DNA of 24,989 bases from an uncultured Chromatiaceae bacterium (GTDB lineage: Bacteria > Pseudomonadota > Gammaproteobacteria > Enterobacterales > Alteromonadaceae): assembly GCA_946482615.1 (NCBI GenBank), contig CAMLSF010000042.1:1-24989 (forward strand), read 5' to 3'. The stretch's first letter is position 1, and the number at the start of each line of letters is the position of its first letter. Below the pieces are notes generated by a model. The model was given only the letters and a program-made list of their open reading frames with translations, was not told the origin of the DNA and searched no databases. The position numbers and the translations under genes were made by a program. Positions 8,474 through 17,523 of the stretch are shown piece by piece.

Positions 8474-11029
8474 ATGCGGCAAAGCAAAACTTATTTAGGC
8501 CTGTGTATTTGTGCTGCACTGAGCAGCACTGCACTTTGGGCCGACCAGCAGCAGGAAACAGCAAAAACTGAACAGCAGAGCACAGAGCAACAAGTGACAA
8601 CACAGGACTCTGAGCAACTGGAACGTATTTCAGTGACAGCCACTAAACGCAAAACTTACTTAATGGAAACGCCGGTCGCTGTCACTGCGTTTATTCAGGA
8701 GCAATTAACCCGGGGTGGTGTCAAAGAGTTGCGTGAACTGACCACCGCTATTCCAAACACTCAGTTTGTGGTGTCGGGTACAGATTCAGGTATTCAGGCG
8801 TCTATCCGTGGTGTGCGCTCAGGCAACAATACAGAGACCGGCGATCCTGCTGTAGGTATCCATATCGACGGTATTTATTCTCCACGGCCACAGGGTGCTT
8901 TGGCGCTGATGTATGACGTCTCTCAGGTGGAGGTTTTACGTGGTCCGCAAGGCACTTTGTTTGGCCGTAACTCGACCGGTGGTTCTATCAACGTGATCCC
9001 CAACAAACCTGATACCACAGACAGCTACAGCAGTGTGGTGATGGGGTATGGCAAATACGATCATAAACAATTCAGAGCCATGTCGAATCTGGCGGTCAAT
9101 GACAGGTTTGCGTTACGTTTTGCCCTGATGGCGGATCGCCGTGATGGTTATATCAAGCAGGATATGGACGTACGGGATATCAACCGTCCGGATTTGAACG
9201 ATCCGTTTTTAGGCACGCCATGGCTGGCAGACGGCAAGCCGGATACCGATCAGCGTGAAAACCGCCCTGTGTCCGAAAAAGACTACTACACCAACTCAGA
9301 TAAATGGGCGATGCGTGGTTTAGCCCGCTGGATCCCAACTGACGCTATCACCTGGGATCTGACGCTGGAGCATTTTGCCGATCAAAGTGCGGGTGAACTG
9401 TTTTTTAAAGACTGCGAACAAGCCAAAGGCACGGTCGATGAATGTACCGAACAGCAGTTTTACGCCAATATCAACGTGCCAGGTGTAATGGATATGACTA
9501 TCGATTCGGTACGTTCGCACCTGAACTGGGCGCTGAACGATGACTGGGCTGTGGACTACCGTTTTAGTGTGGCACAGCAAGAGCGTTATCAGCTGTTTGA
9601 TGAAGACGCAGGTTTTGCTGCACACGAATCGCGTTCAGGTTTTAACCTGACCCACCCTGTGCTGTTTGACCGTTATGCCCGCACCAACGCCGAATTTGAT
9701 TCCACCATTCATGAACTGCAGGCCACCTACAACTCGGCGGACTGGAAGCTGGTGACCGGTGTGTTTTCGATGCGTGAGAAAAACAAAATCCGTTTTGATG
9801 TCGAGCTGGTGCATGGCTTACGGCACCCGGATTTAGGTTTCCACCCTGCGGCTTTTTCCTATCCGCAGGATGATCGCCGCGCTAACTCAGATGCAGTTTT
9901 TGCGCAGGCAGATTACAACCTGACGGAAGATTTAAATCTGACTTTTGGTTATCGCCAGACCAAAGACAAAAAAATTGACAATGGTGGTGTAGGGTACGAG
10001 CTGGTGTTCAGCGATCTTTATTACAACGGCGATTATGATCCAACCACTCAGGGCAGTATTCAGGGTCCAGATCTGACCAAAAACATGGGGACTTATCCTC
10101 CACTGGGTGAAGTGTTAACTGCAGGTCGCCGTACTTACCATACGGAAGAATGGAATAAAGGCACCTGGAAAGTCGGCGCAGATTACCGTTTAGCTTCGGA
10201 TGACCTGTTATACGCTTTTGTGGCCACAGGCTACAAAGCCGGTGGTTTTTTTGAAGACTTTGATATCTGTGACTGTGGTGAATATTCCAACCTGCCTTAT
10301 GGTCCGGAAGAAGTAACCAACTATGAGTTTGGTTATAAAGGCGCCTTACTGGATGGCAAAATGAACTTATCTGCGGCGCTGTTTTACAGTGATTACAGCG
10401 ATATGCAGGTGACGAATAACCAAAAAGTAGGCACCCGCCCGGACGGCAGTGAGAAATTCCATAACGTCACCACCAACATAGGCAAGGCGGAGCTGAAAGG
10501 TCTGGAACTGGAGCTGGATTATATTCCATGGACCAATGGTCGTATCAGCGGTTATGTGGCTTGGTTGAATGCCCGGGTCAAAGAAATTCCGTTTGAAGAT
10601 GCCTACTACTGTGCAGAACGTCTGGAATATGGTCAGACACCCTGTGCTGGAGTAGTGGATATCAGCGGCAACAGCCTGCCGTATTCGCCGGACTATTCCA
10701 GCACTTTGTCTGTACGTCACACCTTTGAATTGCAATCGGGTTTTGCACTTGAACCCCAGGTGTCCGCGCACTGGCAAAGCAAGATGTACACCTCGCTGAA
10801 TAACTATGACGGCGCTCACTTATCGGACGCTCAGCCGGCGTACTGGAAACTGGATGCGACTGTCAAACTGATGCCAGCCAGTGGTGACTGGTATCTGGAA
10901 GCTTATGGCAGCAACCTGACAGACGAGTATGTGCGTAATGCCAACTACTTCCAGTTCAGGGATGGTTTTATCCGCTCCACTTATAACCCACCCCGTATGT
11001 ACGGTGTGCGTTTTGGTTACGACTTTTAA
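8474..11029 (+). CDS. TonB-dependent outer-membrane receptor
   Basis: Energy-dependent uptake channel of the outer membrane, 851 residues. I chose ATG 8474, preceded by AGAGGGA, because the signal peptide MRQSKTYLGLCICAALSSTA (cleavage after LWA) begins there; a TTG at 8408 would only add a polar, Asn/Gln-rich leader. After the signal peptide comes a Gln/Glu-rich spacer, then a TonB-box-like ERISVTATK, a plug domain (SIRGVRSG, VEVLRGPQGTLFGRNSTGG) and a long 22-strand-type barrel ending in YGVRFGYDF with the C-terminal Phe typical of barrel proteins. Three nearby cysteine pairs (DCEQ...DEC, ICDC, YYC...PC) lie in likely surface loops. Its place in the locus suggests an oligosaccharide substrate rather than a siderophore, but the family alone does not decide this. 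Confidence 0.92.
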   Translation: MRQSKTYLGLCICAALSSTALWADQQQETAKTEQQSTEQQVTTQDSEQLERISVTATKRKTYLMETPVAVTAFIQEQLTRGGVKELRELTTAIPNTQFVVSGTDSGIQASIRGVRSGNNTETGDPAVGIHIDGIYSPRPQGALALMYDVSQVEVLRGPQGTLFGRNSTGGSINVIPNKPDTTDSYSSVVMGYGKYDHKQFRAMSNLAVNDRFALRFALMADRRDGYIKQDMDVRDINRPDLNDPFLGTPWLADGKPDTDQRENRPVSEKDYYTNSDKWAMRGLARWIPTDAITWDLTLEHFADQSAGELFFKDCEQAKGTVDECTEQQFYANINVPGVMDMTIDSVRSHLNWALNDDWAVDYRFSVAQQERYQLFDEDAGFAAHESRSGFNLTHPVLFDRYARTNAEFDSTIHELQATYNSADWKLVTGVFSMREKNKIRFDVELVHGLRHPDLGFHPAAFSYPQDDRRANSDAVFAQADYNLTEDLNLTFGYRQTKDKKIDNGGVGYELVFSDLYYNGDYDPTTQGSIQGPDLTKNMGTYPPLGEVLTAGRRTYHTEEWNKGTWKVGADYRLASDDLLYAFVATGYKAGGFFEDFDICDCGEYSNLPYGPEEVTNYEFGYKGALLDGKMNLSAALFYSDYSDMQVTNNQKVGTRPDGSEKFHNVTTNIGKAELKGLELELDYIPWTNGRISGYVAWLNARVKEIPFEDAYYCAERLEYGQTPCAGVVDISGNSLPYSPDYSSTLSVRHTFELQSGFALEPQVSAHWQSKMYTSLNNYDGAHLSDAQPAYWKLDATVKLMPASGDWYLEAYGSNLTDEYVRNANYFQFRDGFIRSTYNPPRMYGVRFGYDF

Positions 11030-11030
11030 C

Positions 11031-11106
11031 GGGGTTTTACTGGCTTTTTAGCCAGTCAGGCAGCGAACCCCGTAGCCTGGTTACGGGGTGGCTCAACGGA
11101 TGAGCC
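11031..11106 (+). promoter_or_regulatory. Three tandem hairpins between receptor gene and secreted-protein gene
   Basis: Directly after the receptor stop lie three perfect stems: ACTGGCT/AGCCAGT (11039-11045 with 11050-11056), ACCCCGTA/TACGGGGT (11067-11074 with 11082-11089) and GGCTCA/TGAGCC (11090-11095 with 11101-11106). None is followed by a T run, so they are not ordinary terminators. GGGGTT at 11031-11036 can also pair with AACCCC at 11066-11071, which competes with the second stem. They may stabilise the receptor mRNA 3' end or set a different level for the downstream gene. Confidence 0.5.
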
Positions 11107-11198
11107 AATCCTTTGTCCATCCGGCAATGCAGGTAGTTTGTGGTCTGAATTTTGTCGTTGGATCTTGATTGGTACCTTGAATAACACAGGACATAAAG

Positions 11199-13400
11199 AT
11201 GAAACACAAACAATTACAGCGTTTTGGTCTGCACCTGAGTCTGGTTGCAGCCAGTCTGCTCAGCACTACAGCCTTTGCCAGCGGCAGTTTTCAGAACTTC
11301 CTGGATCAAATGCGTTCTTTTGAATCCGGCATTGACCCGGCAAAAGCCAGCTTTTATCAACAAAATCTGGACAATCCGGTCTACAACTATGCTCAGGTCG
11401 CAGCACCGGGTGAAATAGTCCGTAACCCTGTCACAGGCTCCATGGTGTCAGAACCTACCACTATCCGTGAGTTTTTTACCAAATTAGGTGTGATCAGTCT
11501 GTACAACGAAAGCGCCACGGATCAGGCCGCTATGTTCAGACAGATGCAATACAACTCATTAAATGCCTGGGGTTTTATTGGTTATCAACTGGGCGAGGCT
11601 GTATTGATTTCTGCTGGCTATTACAGCCCGCGTCAGGTACAGGACGGTGCGGATTTACTCGACAGCTACTACATTTTTATGCCGGACAGCACCTGGGCCA
11701 ATGGTGTGAAACAAGCCCGTTCTGAAATCCCGGGCTCTGGCGGCAATTACATTATGGCGACGGACACTAACTTATGGTTAGGTGATTTTGTTGGCAAAAA
11801 TGGCGTAAACAGTTTCAGTGATTTACGTATTCCGGATAAGCAGGAAGTGGTGATCCGCGATGTGATGCGCTTTAACTATGGCGTGATGTCTGAATTGCTG
11901 GCCAAAGCCAATATGACCTGGGCTCAGGCACTGGCCAAGTCATGGCCAGGTACAGATGATCTGGGTAATCCTGTGACTGTGCAGGCCACTATGTCGGGTT
12001 TATTGGCCGCGGCGCATCTGCGTGGTGCCTGGGGTACCGCAGATCTGCTGATCAATAACAATATTACCTGCGACGAACTGGGAACCTGTATCACCACTTA
12101 CATTCGTAAGTTTGGTGGTTTTGATACCATTTTTGACACGCCTGCCAATGATGTGATCAGCGGCAGCCCTTACAATGAAACCTTAAGTGCAGGGCAGGGC
12201 AATGATACTGTTTATCTGGGTGGTGGTCAGAACCTGCTGCAGCTGAATCAGTCTGCTGGTGCTGTGACTACAGTCAAAGATTTTGTTGTGGGGTCTGATC
12301 GTATTTTATTAAGGGGTTGGACTGGTGGTGCACCGCTTGCCAATCTGGTGGTCAGTGATGGGCCAAACGGTGCTGTGCTGACTTTTGCCAGCCAAAGTCT
12401 GGTATTAGAAAACATCAGTGCCAGCGCTGTGTTAGCGAACACCAGTGCGGTGATCGCTTCGGGCAATATTTATCCCATCGCCTGGAGTGGCACCAGTACA
12501 GTCAGCAACTTTAATCCTTTAGCTGATCAAATCCGTGGTACTGCAGGCATCGACTTTAAACATCTGAAAGCCTTCCAGCAGAATGGCAATCTGTTTATTG
12601 GTACTCAGGCCGCCGATGGGGGGATTTACTCCTGGATCCAACTGACAGGCTTAAACCGCAGTCATGTGAATCCGGATATGTTTGTGGATGTCACCGGCAG
12701 CTTTAATCGTCTGCAATACACTGTAGTACTGAATTATCCGAGCTGGGGCTGGGGTCAGGCGAAAACGGTTGACTACTTTGTCGCGGCCGATACTGTGCTG
12801 AACTTCAGTGCTTTCCCTTATACCTTTGCTGACTTTAAACTGACCCAGGATGGCACTACCACTGTGCTGAGCCTGACAGGAGCTGCAGCCGGTGATACTA
12901 AAACTCTGCGGCTGTTAAATACCCAAATCGCAGATTTAACAGCGGCTAATTTCTTTGGCGTCAAAGGCGGAAGTTTTGCTGATATCACTATAGATGATCC
13001 ATCTACAGCTGTGTTTTACACTGTGACAGCATCTGTCAGCGGTACGGGCGGTACTATCAGTCCATCCGGTGCTGTGCAGGTGCAGGAAAATGCGGATCAG
13101 CTCTTTACCATCACACCAGCGGCCGGTTATCAAATCCAGAGTATCCTGGTTAATGGGGTGGCGCAGCCTGTCAGCAGCAGTTTTAACTTGTTGGATGTAG
13201 CAGCCAATAAGAGTCTGGTGGTCACTTTTGCTCCGGGCAATAGCTCAGGTTGTGTGTCAGCACCATGGTCTGCGACTACAGTCTACTGGGGCAATGACAA
13301 AGTCAGCTATCAGGGCTTTGAATACACAGCCAAATGGTGGACTCAGGGCGATACACCCGGCCAGGCCGATGTCTGGACTAAAGGAGCAGCTTGCCAATAA
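11199..13400 (+). CDS. Secreted multidomain protein: lysozyme-like domain, RTX-like segment, InlB-type repeat, CBM5/12
   Basis: 733 residues with a Sec signal peptide (cleavage after AFA, residue 27). Residues about 30-310 resemble a lysozyme-like family: a candidate catalytic Glu in FESGIDP (E42), GFIGYQLGEAVLISAGYY (125-142), then MSGLLAAAHLRGAWG and a GTCITTYIRKFGGFD end. Residues about 315-350 carry RTX-like glycine/Asn/Asp motifs (NDVISGSP, GQGNDTVYLGGG). A beta-rich stretch follows, then a divergent InlB-B-type repeat (about 605-680: GTGGTISPSG, ITPAAGYQI). The last 49 residues (685-733) are a chitin-binding CBM5/12 with VYWGNDKVSYQGFEYTAKWW and a cysteine at each end. The likely role is binding, and perhaps cleaving, chitin or peptidoglycan outside the cell. 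The start follows AGGA. No separate promoter was found, so read-through from the receptor gene is likely. Catalytic activity is unproven. Confidence 0.75.
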   Translation: MKHKQLQRFGLHLSLVAASLLSTTAFASGSFQNFLDQMRSFESGIDPAKASFYQQNLDNPVYNYAQVAAPGEIVRNPVTGSMVSEPTTIREFFTKLGVISLYNESATDQAAMFRQMQYNSLNAWGFIGYQLGEAVLISAGYYSPRQVQDGADLLDSYYIFMPDSTWANGVKQARSEIPGSGGNYIMATDTNLWLGDFVGKNGVNSFSDLRIPDKQEVVIRDVMRFNYGVMSELLAKANMTWAQALAKSWPGTDDLGNPVTVQATMSGLLAAAHLRGAWGTADLLINNNITCDELGTCITTYIRKFGGFDTIFDTPANDVISGSPYNETLSAGQGNDTVYLGGGQNLLQLNQSAGAVTTVKDFVVGSDRILLRGWTGGAPLANLVVSDGPNGAVLTFASQSLVLENISASAVLANTSAVIASGNIYPIAWSGTSTVSNFNPLADQIRGTAGIDFKHLKAFQQNGNLFIGTQAADGGIYSWIQLTGLNRSHVNPDMFVDVTGSFNRLQYTVVLNYPSWGWGQAKTVDYFVAADTVLNFSAFPYTFADFKLTQDGTTTVLSLTGAAAGDTKTLRLLNTQIADLTAANFFGVKGGSFADITIDDPSTAVFYTVTASVSGTGGTISPSGAVQVQENADQLFTITPAAGYQIQSILVNGVAQPVSSSFNLLDVAANKSLVVTFAPGNSSGCVSAPWSATTVYWGNDKVSYQGFEYTAKWWTQGDTPGQADVWTKGAACQ

Positions 13401-13445
13401 GCAAGGTTGGGCAAGGAATGCCCGGTAAAGTTGTTGTGCAGTGGG

Positions 13446-13486
13446 CAGCGAACTGGTAAAAAGCGATGAGCCAGTTCGCTGTTTTT
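13446..13486 (+). terminator. Intrinsic terminator after the secreted-protein gene
   Basis: CAGCGAACTGG (13446-13456) pairs perfectly with CCAGTTCGCTG (13471-13481), followed at once by TTTTT (13482-13486). The 11-bp GC-containing stem plus U tract closes the transcription unit 45 bases after its stop and separates it from the convergent luxS gene. On the minus strand no T run follows the stem, so it is probably one-directional. Confidence 0.8.
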
Positions 13487-13498
13487 CATCGATAGCCG

Positions 13499-14008
13499 TT
13501 ATGACTGTTTTAAAAACTCAGCAGAGAGTTTTAACTCGTCATTTAAATTCACACCTACACCCCGGCTGATGACGTTTTGTGCAATCTCTTTGGCTTCTTC
13601 CAGAGAGTGCATCTGCGCTGTCCCACATTGATAAATGTTCAGTTCAGGGATTTCAGACTGGTTTTGTACCTTCAGTACATCTGCCATAGCGGCTTTCCAG
13701 GCTGCAGCAACACGTTGCTCGTCCGGTGTACCTATCAGGCTCATATAAAAACCTGTGCGGCAACCCATAGGAGAAATATCAATGATTTCTACATCGCTGC
13801 CATTTAAATGATCACGCATAAAGCCGGCAAATAAATGCTCCAGTGTGTGAATGCCTTTTTCTGACAGGATTTCTTCGTTCGGCACACAAAAACGTAAATC
13901 AAATACAGTAATGGCGTCCCCTTTTGGAGTGTTCATTTTTTTGGCCACACGTACAGCCGGCGCTTTCATAATAGTGTGGTCAACGGTAAAGCTGTCTAAT
14001 AAAGGCAT
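13499..14008 (-). CDS. luxS: S-ribosylhomocysteine lyase LuxS
   Basis: Cytoplasmic homodimeric metalloenzyme that splits S-ribosylhomocysteine into homocysteine and DPD, the precursor of autoinducer-2. It completes the activated methyl cycle with Pfs. The 169-residue product has full family length. The metal site is intact: H54 and H58 in HTLEHLF with catalytic E57, and C128 in IYQCGT; the conserved catalytic cysteine is C83 in MGCRTGFY. The ATG follows GAGAGAAAA. It is monocistronic here, convergent with the secreted-protein gene and divergent from dnaK. No lsr or other AI-2 signalling genes are seen. Confidence 0.97.
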   Translation of the reverse strand: MPLLDSFTVDHTIMKAPAVRVAKKMNTPKGDAITVFDLRFCVPNEEILSEKGIHTLEHLFAGFMRDHLNGSDVEIIDISPMGCRTGFYMSLIGTPDEQRVAAAWKAAMADVLKVQNQSEIPELNIYQCGTAQMHSLEEAKEIAQNVISRGVGVNLNDELKLSAEFLKQS

Positions 14009-14052
14009 GATTTTTCTCTCAGTTCAGGCTCATAGTCCGGTAATTAAGCAGG

Positions 14053-14082
14053 ATTATACGCCGCAATTGCTTTTTGGGTTAA
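14053..14082 (-). promoter_or_regulatory. Likely sigma-70 promoter of luxS
   Basis: On the minus strand, a perfect -10 TATAAT (14058-14053) is preceded after 18 bp by TTAACC (14082-14077), four of six matches to the -35 consensus. It lies 45 bp upstream of the luxS start. No operator is apparent. Confidence 0.5.
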
Positions 14083-14185
14083 ATGCTTTTCTGTTCTATT
14101 GCCTGAGTTTCAGTGCTATTTAACCGCTAACCCCGGCTTTTTGCTTATTTATCGCACAAACGATAAATTTTTTTAAAAAAATAAC

Positions 14186-14214
14186 CTTGAATCGAATAGG
14201 GATAAACCCCATTA
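14186..14214 (+). promoter_or_regulatory. Sigma-32 heat-shock promoter of dnaK
   Basis: CTTGAA (14186-14191), 15 bp, then CCCCATTA (14207-14214) matches the RpoH promoter pattern (CTTGAAA / CCCCATnT) closely. It sits about 50 bp upstream of the dnaK ATG, where heat-shock control is expected. No other comparable site was noticed in the window. Confidence 0.85.
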
Positions 14215-14263
14215 ACTGGTCAACACAATTTTAATTGTACAGATTAATAAGCGGAGAGTAGTT

Positions 14264-16171
14264 ATGGGTAGAATTATTGGTATTGACTTAGGTACAACAA
14301 ACAGCTGTGTGGCTATTTTAGATGGCGACCAGCCACGCGTTCTTGAAAACGCTGAAGGTACCAGAACCACTCCTTCCATCATCGCTTATGCCGAAGACGG
14401 CGAAGTATTAGTAGGCCAGCCAGCCAAACGTCAGGCTGTAACTAACCCAAAAAATACTTTGTTTGCAATTAAGCGTTTGATTGGTCGTCGTTTTGAAGAT
14501 GCTGAAGTTCAGCGTGACATCAAAATCATGCCTTACCAAATCGTTAAGGCTGATAATGGTGACGCCTGGGTTGAAGTTAAAGGCAAAAAATTAGCTGCAC
14601 CTCAGATTTCTGCTGAAGTGCTGAAAAAAATGAAGAAAACTGCGGAAGATTATCTGGGTGAACCAGTGACTGAAGCGGTGATCACTGTGCCTGCTTACTT
14701 TAACGATGCTCAGCGTCAGGCCACTAAAGATGCTGGTCGTATCGCTGGTTTAGAAGTTAAACGTATTATCAACGAGCCAACAGCAGCAGCTCTGGCTTAT
14801 GGTATGGATAAGAAAAAAGGTGACACCAAAGTTGCAGTTTATGACTTAGGTGGTGGTACTTTCGATATTTCTATCATCGAAATTGACGATGTAGATGGCG
14901 AGCAGACTTTCGAAGTTTTAGCGACCAACGGTGACACTCACTTAGGTGGTGAAGACTTTGACTCTCGTTTAATCAACTACCTGGTTGAAGAATTCAAAAA
15001 AGAGCAGGGCATTGACCTGCGTAACGACCCTCTGGCTATGCAGCGTTTAAAAGAGTCTGCTGAAAAAGCCAAGATTGAATTATCTTCAGCTTCACAGACT
15101 GAAGTGAACCTGCCGTATATCACAGCAGATGCCACTGGTCCTAAACACTTAAACATCAAAGTGACCCGCGCTAAGCTGGAATCTTTGGTTGATGACTTAA
15201 TTCAGCGCACTATCGAGCCGCTGAAGCAGGCATTAAAAGATGCAGACCTGTCTGTCAGTGATATCAACGACATCATCCTGGTCGGTGGTCAGACTCGTAT
15301 GCCTAAAGTGCAGGAAGCTGTAACAGCCTTCTTTGGTAAAGAGCCACGTAAAGATGTGAACCCGGATGAAGCTGTGGCTGTAGGTGCTGCGATTCAGGGC
15401 GCTGTATTGTCAGGTGATGTGACTGACGTTCTGTTATTAGACGTAACTCCACTGTCTTTAGGTATCGAGACTATGGGTAGCGTGATGACGGCCTTGATTG
15501 AGAAGAACACTACTATCCCAACCAAGAAGTCACAAACTTTCTCTACGGCGGATGACAACCAGTCTGCTGTAACTATCCATGTGCTGCAGGGTGAGCGTAA
15601 ACAAGCGTCTGCCAACAAGTCGCTGGGTCAGTTTAACTTAGAAGGTATTCGTCCGGCCCGCCGTGGCGAACCACAAATCGAAGTAACTTTCGATTTAGAC
15701 GCTGACGGTATTTTACATGTGTCTGCCAAAGATAAAGACACAGGCAAAGAGCAGAAGATCACCATCAAAGCTTCTTCAGGTTTAACAGATGAAGAAGTGG
15801 AACGTATGGTACGTGACGCTGAACTGAACGCGGAAGAAGATAAAAAGTTTGAAGAGTTAGTGCAAACCCGTAACCAGGCTGACGCTTTAGTGCATGCAAC
15901 CCGCAAGCAAATTGAAGAAGCCGGTAACGACCTGGCCACTAACGACAAACAAGAGATTGAAGCCGCTGTTGCTGCGCTGGAAACTACGATCAAAGGCAAT
16001 GACAAGGCTGACATCGAAGCGAAAACTCAGACACTGATCCAGGCTTCTCAGAAGCTGTCTGAAGTGGCTCAGGCGAAAGCGCAACAAGGTGGCGCTGAAC
16101 CACAAGCCCGTAATGCCGCTGGTGACGACGTAGTGGACGCTGAGTTCGAAGAAGTAAAAGACAACAAGTAA
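14264..16171 (+). CDS. dnaK: Chaperone protein DnaK (Hsp70)
   Basis: ATP-driven chaperone that binds exposed hydrophobic peptides together with DnaJ and GrpE. The 635 residues are complete (E. coli 638). The nucleotide-binding domain has [16 protein letters not shown] at the N-terminus, [20 protein letters not shown] and the phosphate-2 loop [13 protein letters not shown]. The allosteric linker VLLLD sits at residues 389-393, followed by the substrate-binding beta domain ([12 protein letters not shown]) and the helical lid, ending in a disordered Ala/Gly/Gln segment and the EEVKDNK tail. ATG follows GCGGAGAG. Codon usage is that of a highly expressed gene. Transcribed from the sigma-32 promoter; dnaJ follows after 100 bp. 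grpE is not in the window. Confidence 0.99.
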   Translation: MGRIIGIDLGTTNSCVAILDGDQPRVLENAEGTRTTPSIIAYAEDGEVLVGQPAKRQAVTNPKNTLFAIKRLIGRRFEDAEVQRDIKIMPYQIVKADNGDAWVEVKGKKLAAPQISAEVLKKMKKTAEDYLGEPVTEAVITVPAYFNDAQRQATKDAGRIAGLEVKRIINEPTAAALAYGMDKKKGDTKVAVYDLGGGTFDISIIEIDDVDGEQTFEVLATNGDTHLGGEDFDSRLINYLVEEFKKEQGIDLRNDPLAMQRLKESAEKAKIELSSASQTEVNLPYITADATGPKHLNIKVTRAKLESLVDDLIQRTIEPLKQALKDADLSVSDINDIILVGGQTRMPKVQEAVTAFFGKEPRKDVNPDEAVAVGAAIQGAVLSGDVTDVLLLDVTPLSLGIETMGSVMTALIEKNTTIPTKKSQTFSTADDNQSAVTIHVLQGERKQASANKSLGQFNLEGIRPARRGEPQIEVTFDLDADGILHVSAKDKDTGKEQKITIKASSGLTDEEVERMVRDAELNAEEDKKFEELVQTRNQADALVHATRKQIEEAGNDLATNDKQEIEAAVAALETTIKGNDKADIEAKTQTLIQASQKLSEVAQAKAQQGGAEPQARNAAGDDVVDAEFEEVKDNK

Positions 16172-16184
16172 TCATTGTGTCTGT

Positions 16185-16251
16185 GGGGGCGCATCTTTAA
16201 GATGCACCCCATACCAGAGTTAATTTGAGCGACCGCCCTGTGCGGTCGCTC
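16185..16251 (+). promoter_or_regulatory. Two hairpins between dnaK and dnaJ
   Basis: The first stem is GCATCTT/AAGATGC (16191-16205, with almost no loop unless the central pairs open), extended outward by GGGG and CCCC (16185-16210) with a small bulge. The second is a perfect 10-bp stem, GAGCGACCGC (16227-16236) with GCGGTCGCTC (16242-16251), loop CCTGT. Neither is followed by a T tract, so they are better seen as mRNA-processing or stability elements, or partial attenuators, that let dnaK be made in excess of dnaJ. Confidence 0.55.
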
Positions 16252-16271
16252 CTCTATCAAGATGAGTTGTT

Positions 16272-17405
16272 ATGTCGAAGCGTGATTATTACGAAGTGCT
16301 TGGCGTCCAGAAAGGCGCTGACGATAAAGAAATCAAAAAGGCCTATAAACGGCTCGCCATGAAATATCACCCGGATCGGACTCAGGGTGATAAAGCTATG
16401 GAAGAGAAGTTTAAAGAAGTGCAAGAAGCCTATGAGATCCTGTCGGATGACCAGAAGCGCGCTGCGTATGATAACTATGGTCACGCTGGTGTGGATCCTA
16501 ACCGTGGAGCCGGTGGTTTTGGCGGCGGTGGCGACTTTAACGACATCTTCGGTGACGTATTCGGTGACATCTTTGGTGGTGGTCGCCGTGGTGGTCAATC
16601 CCGGGCTCAACGTGGCTCAGACTTACGCTACAACCTGGAGTTAAATCTCGAGGACGCTGTGCGTGGTAAGTCGGTAGAAATTAAAGTGCCAACCTGGGTG
16701 TCCTGTGATGTCTGTGATGGTTCAGGTGCGAAAAAAGGCACGCAAGCCAAGTCTTGCCCAACCTGTCATGGCGCTGGCCAGGTGACTATGCGTCAGGGCT
16801 TTTTTGCTGTACAGCAAACCTGTCCTACCTGTAGTGGCCGTGGCAAAATTATCCCGGATCCATGTACTAAATGTCATGGTGATGGCCGCGTAGAAAAAAC
16901 TAAAACACTGTCGGTGAAAATTCCTGCTGGTGTGGATACAGGTGATCGTATTCGTTTAGCGGGCGAAGGTGAAGCGGGGCAGTTTGGGGCGCCAGCCGGT
17001 GACTTGTATGTGCAGGTGCATGTCAAAGATCACCCTATCTTCGTGCGTGATGGCAACAACCTGTATTGTGATGTGCCTATCAGTTTCAGTACAGCCGCTT
17101 TAGGTGGTGAAATTGATGTGCCGACCTTAGATGGCCGCGTCAAGCTGAAGATCCCATCCGAAACCCAAACCGACAAAATGTTCCGTTTACGTGGTAAAGG
17201 GGTGCAGTCGGTGCGTGGTGGCGGTGTAGGGGATTTAGTCTGTAAAGTGGTAGTGGAAACTCCGGTCAACTTAAGCGATAAGCAAAAAGACTTATTGCGC
17301 CAGTTGGATGAAAGCTGGGGTGGTGACAGTGAAGCCAAACACAGACCTAAATCCAAAGGTTTCTTTGATGGTGTGAAGAAGTTTTTTGACGACTTAACAG
17401 GTTAA
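16272..17405 (+). CDS. dnaJ: Chaperone protein DnaJ (type I Hsp40)
   Basis: Co-chaperone that delivers substrates to DnaK and stimulates its ATPase. 377 residues, matching E. coli DnaJ (376). J-domain at 1-70 with the HPD triad (H33-P34-D35), a Gly/Phe-rich linker ([17 protein letters not shown]...), four zinc-binding CxxCxGxG repeats ([32 protein letters not shown]), then the two C-terminal beta domains and dimerisation end. The ribosome binding site before ATG 16272 is weak (GATGAG), and it lies just after the GC-rich second hairpin, consistent with lower output than dnaK. A strong terminator follows. Confidence 0.99.
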   Translation: MSKRDYYEVLGVQKGADDKEIKKAYKRLAMKYHPDRTQGDKAMEEKFKEVQEAYEILSDDQKRAAYDNYGHAGVDPNRGAGGFGGGGDFNDIFGDVFGDIFGGGRRGGQSRAQRGSDLRYNLELNLEDAVRGKSVEIKVPTWVSCDVCDGSGAKKGTQAKSCPTCHGAGQVTMRQGFFAVQQTCPTCSGRGKIIPDPCTKCHGDGRVEKTKTLSVKIPAGVDTGDRIRLAGEGEAGQFGAPAGDLYVQVHVKDHPIFVRDGNNLYCDVPISFSTAALGGEIDVPTLDGRVKLKIPSETQTDKMFRLRGKGVQSVRGGGVGDLVCKVVVETPVNLSDKQKDLLRQLDESWGGDSEAKHRPKSKGFFDGVKKFFDDLTG

Positions 17406-17417
17406 GTCCTTAACGAA

Positions 17418-17447
17418 GAAAACCACCTGCGGGTGGTTTTCTTTTTT
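17418..17447 (+). terminator. Intrinsic terminator of the dnaKJ operon
   Basis: GAAAACCACC (17418-17427) pairs with GGTGGTTTTC (17432-17441) around a TGCG loop, followed by TTTTTT (17442-17447). This is a textbook rho-independent terminator 12 bases after the dnaJ stop. The A-rich left arm would also support termination on the opposite strand. Confidence 0.92.
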
Positions 17448-17523
17448 CAGATGCCGCACAATAACTGAACTTATTGGAGCTTTTGTAGTTCTATTACCTG
17501 CCGCACTAAACAAGGATAATTTG

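Noticed and set aside
3777..14008. Ribose-type binding protein and transporter near luxS read as an AI-2 (Lsr-type) uptake system
   Set aside because: luxS is on the opposite strand behind a strong terminator, the ATPase is single-domain unlike LsrA, and there is no lsrK, lsrR, lsrF or lsrG. The transporter is operonic with a glycosidase instead.
15628..16610. Several open frames antisense to dnaK and dnaJ
   Set aside because: They are low-complexity Ser/Ala/Val-rich mirror images of strongly codon-biased genes, without ribosome binding sites or recognisable domains.
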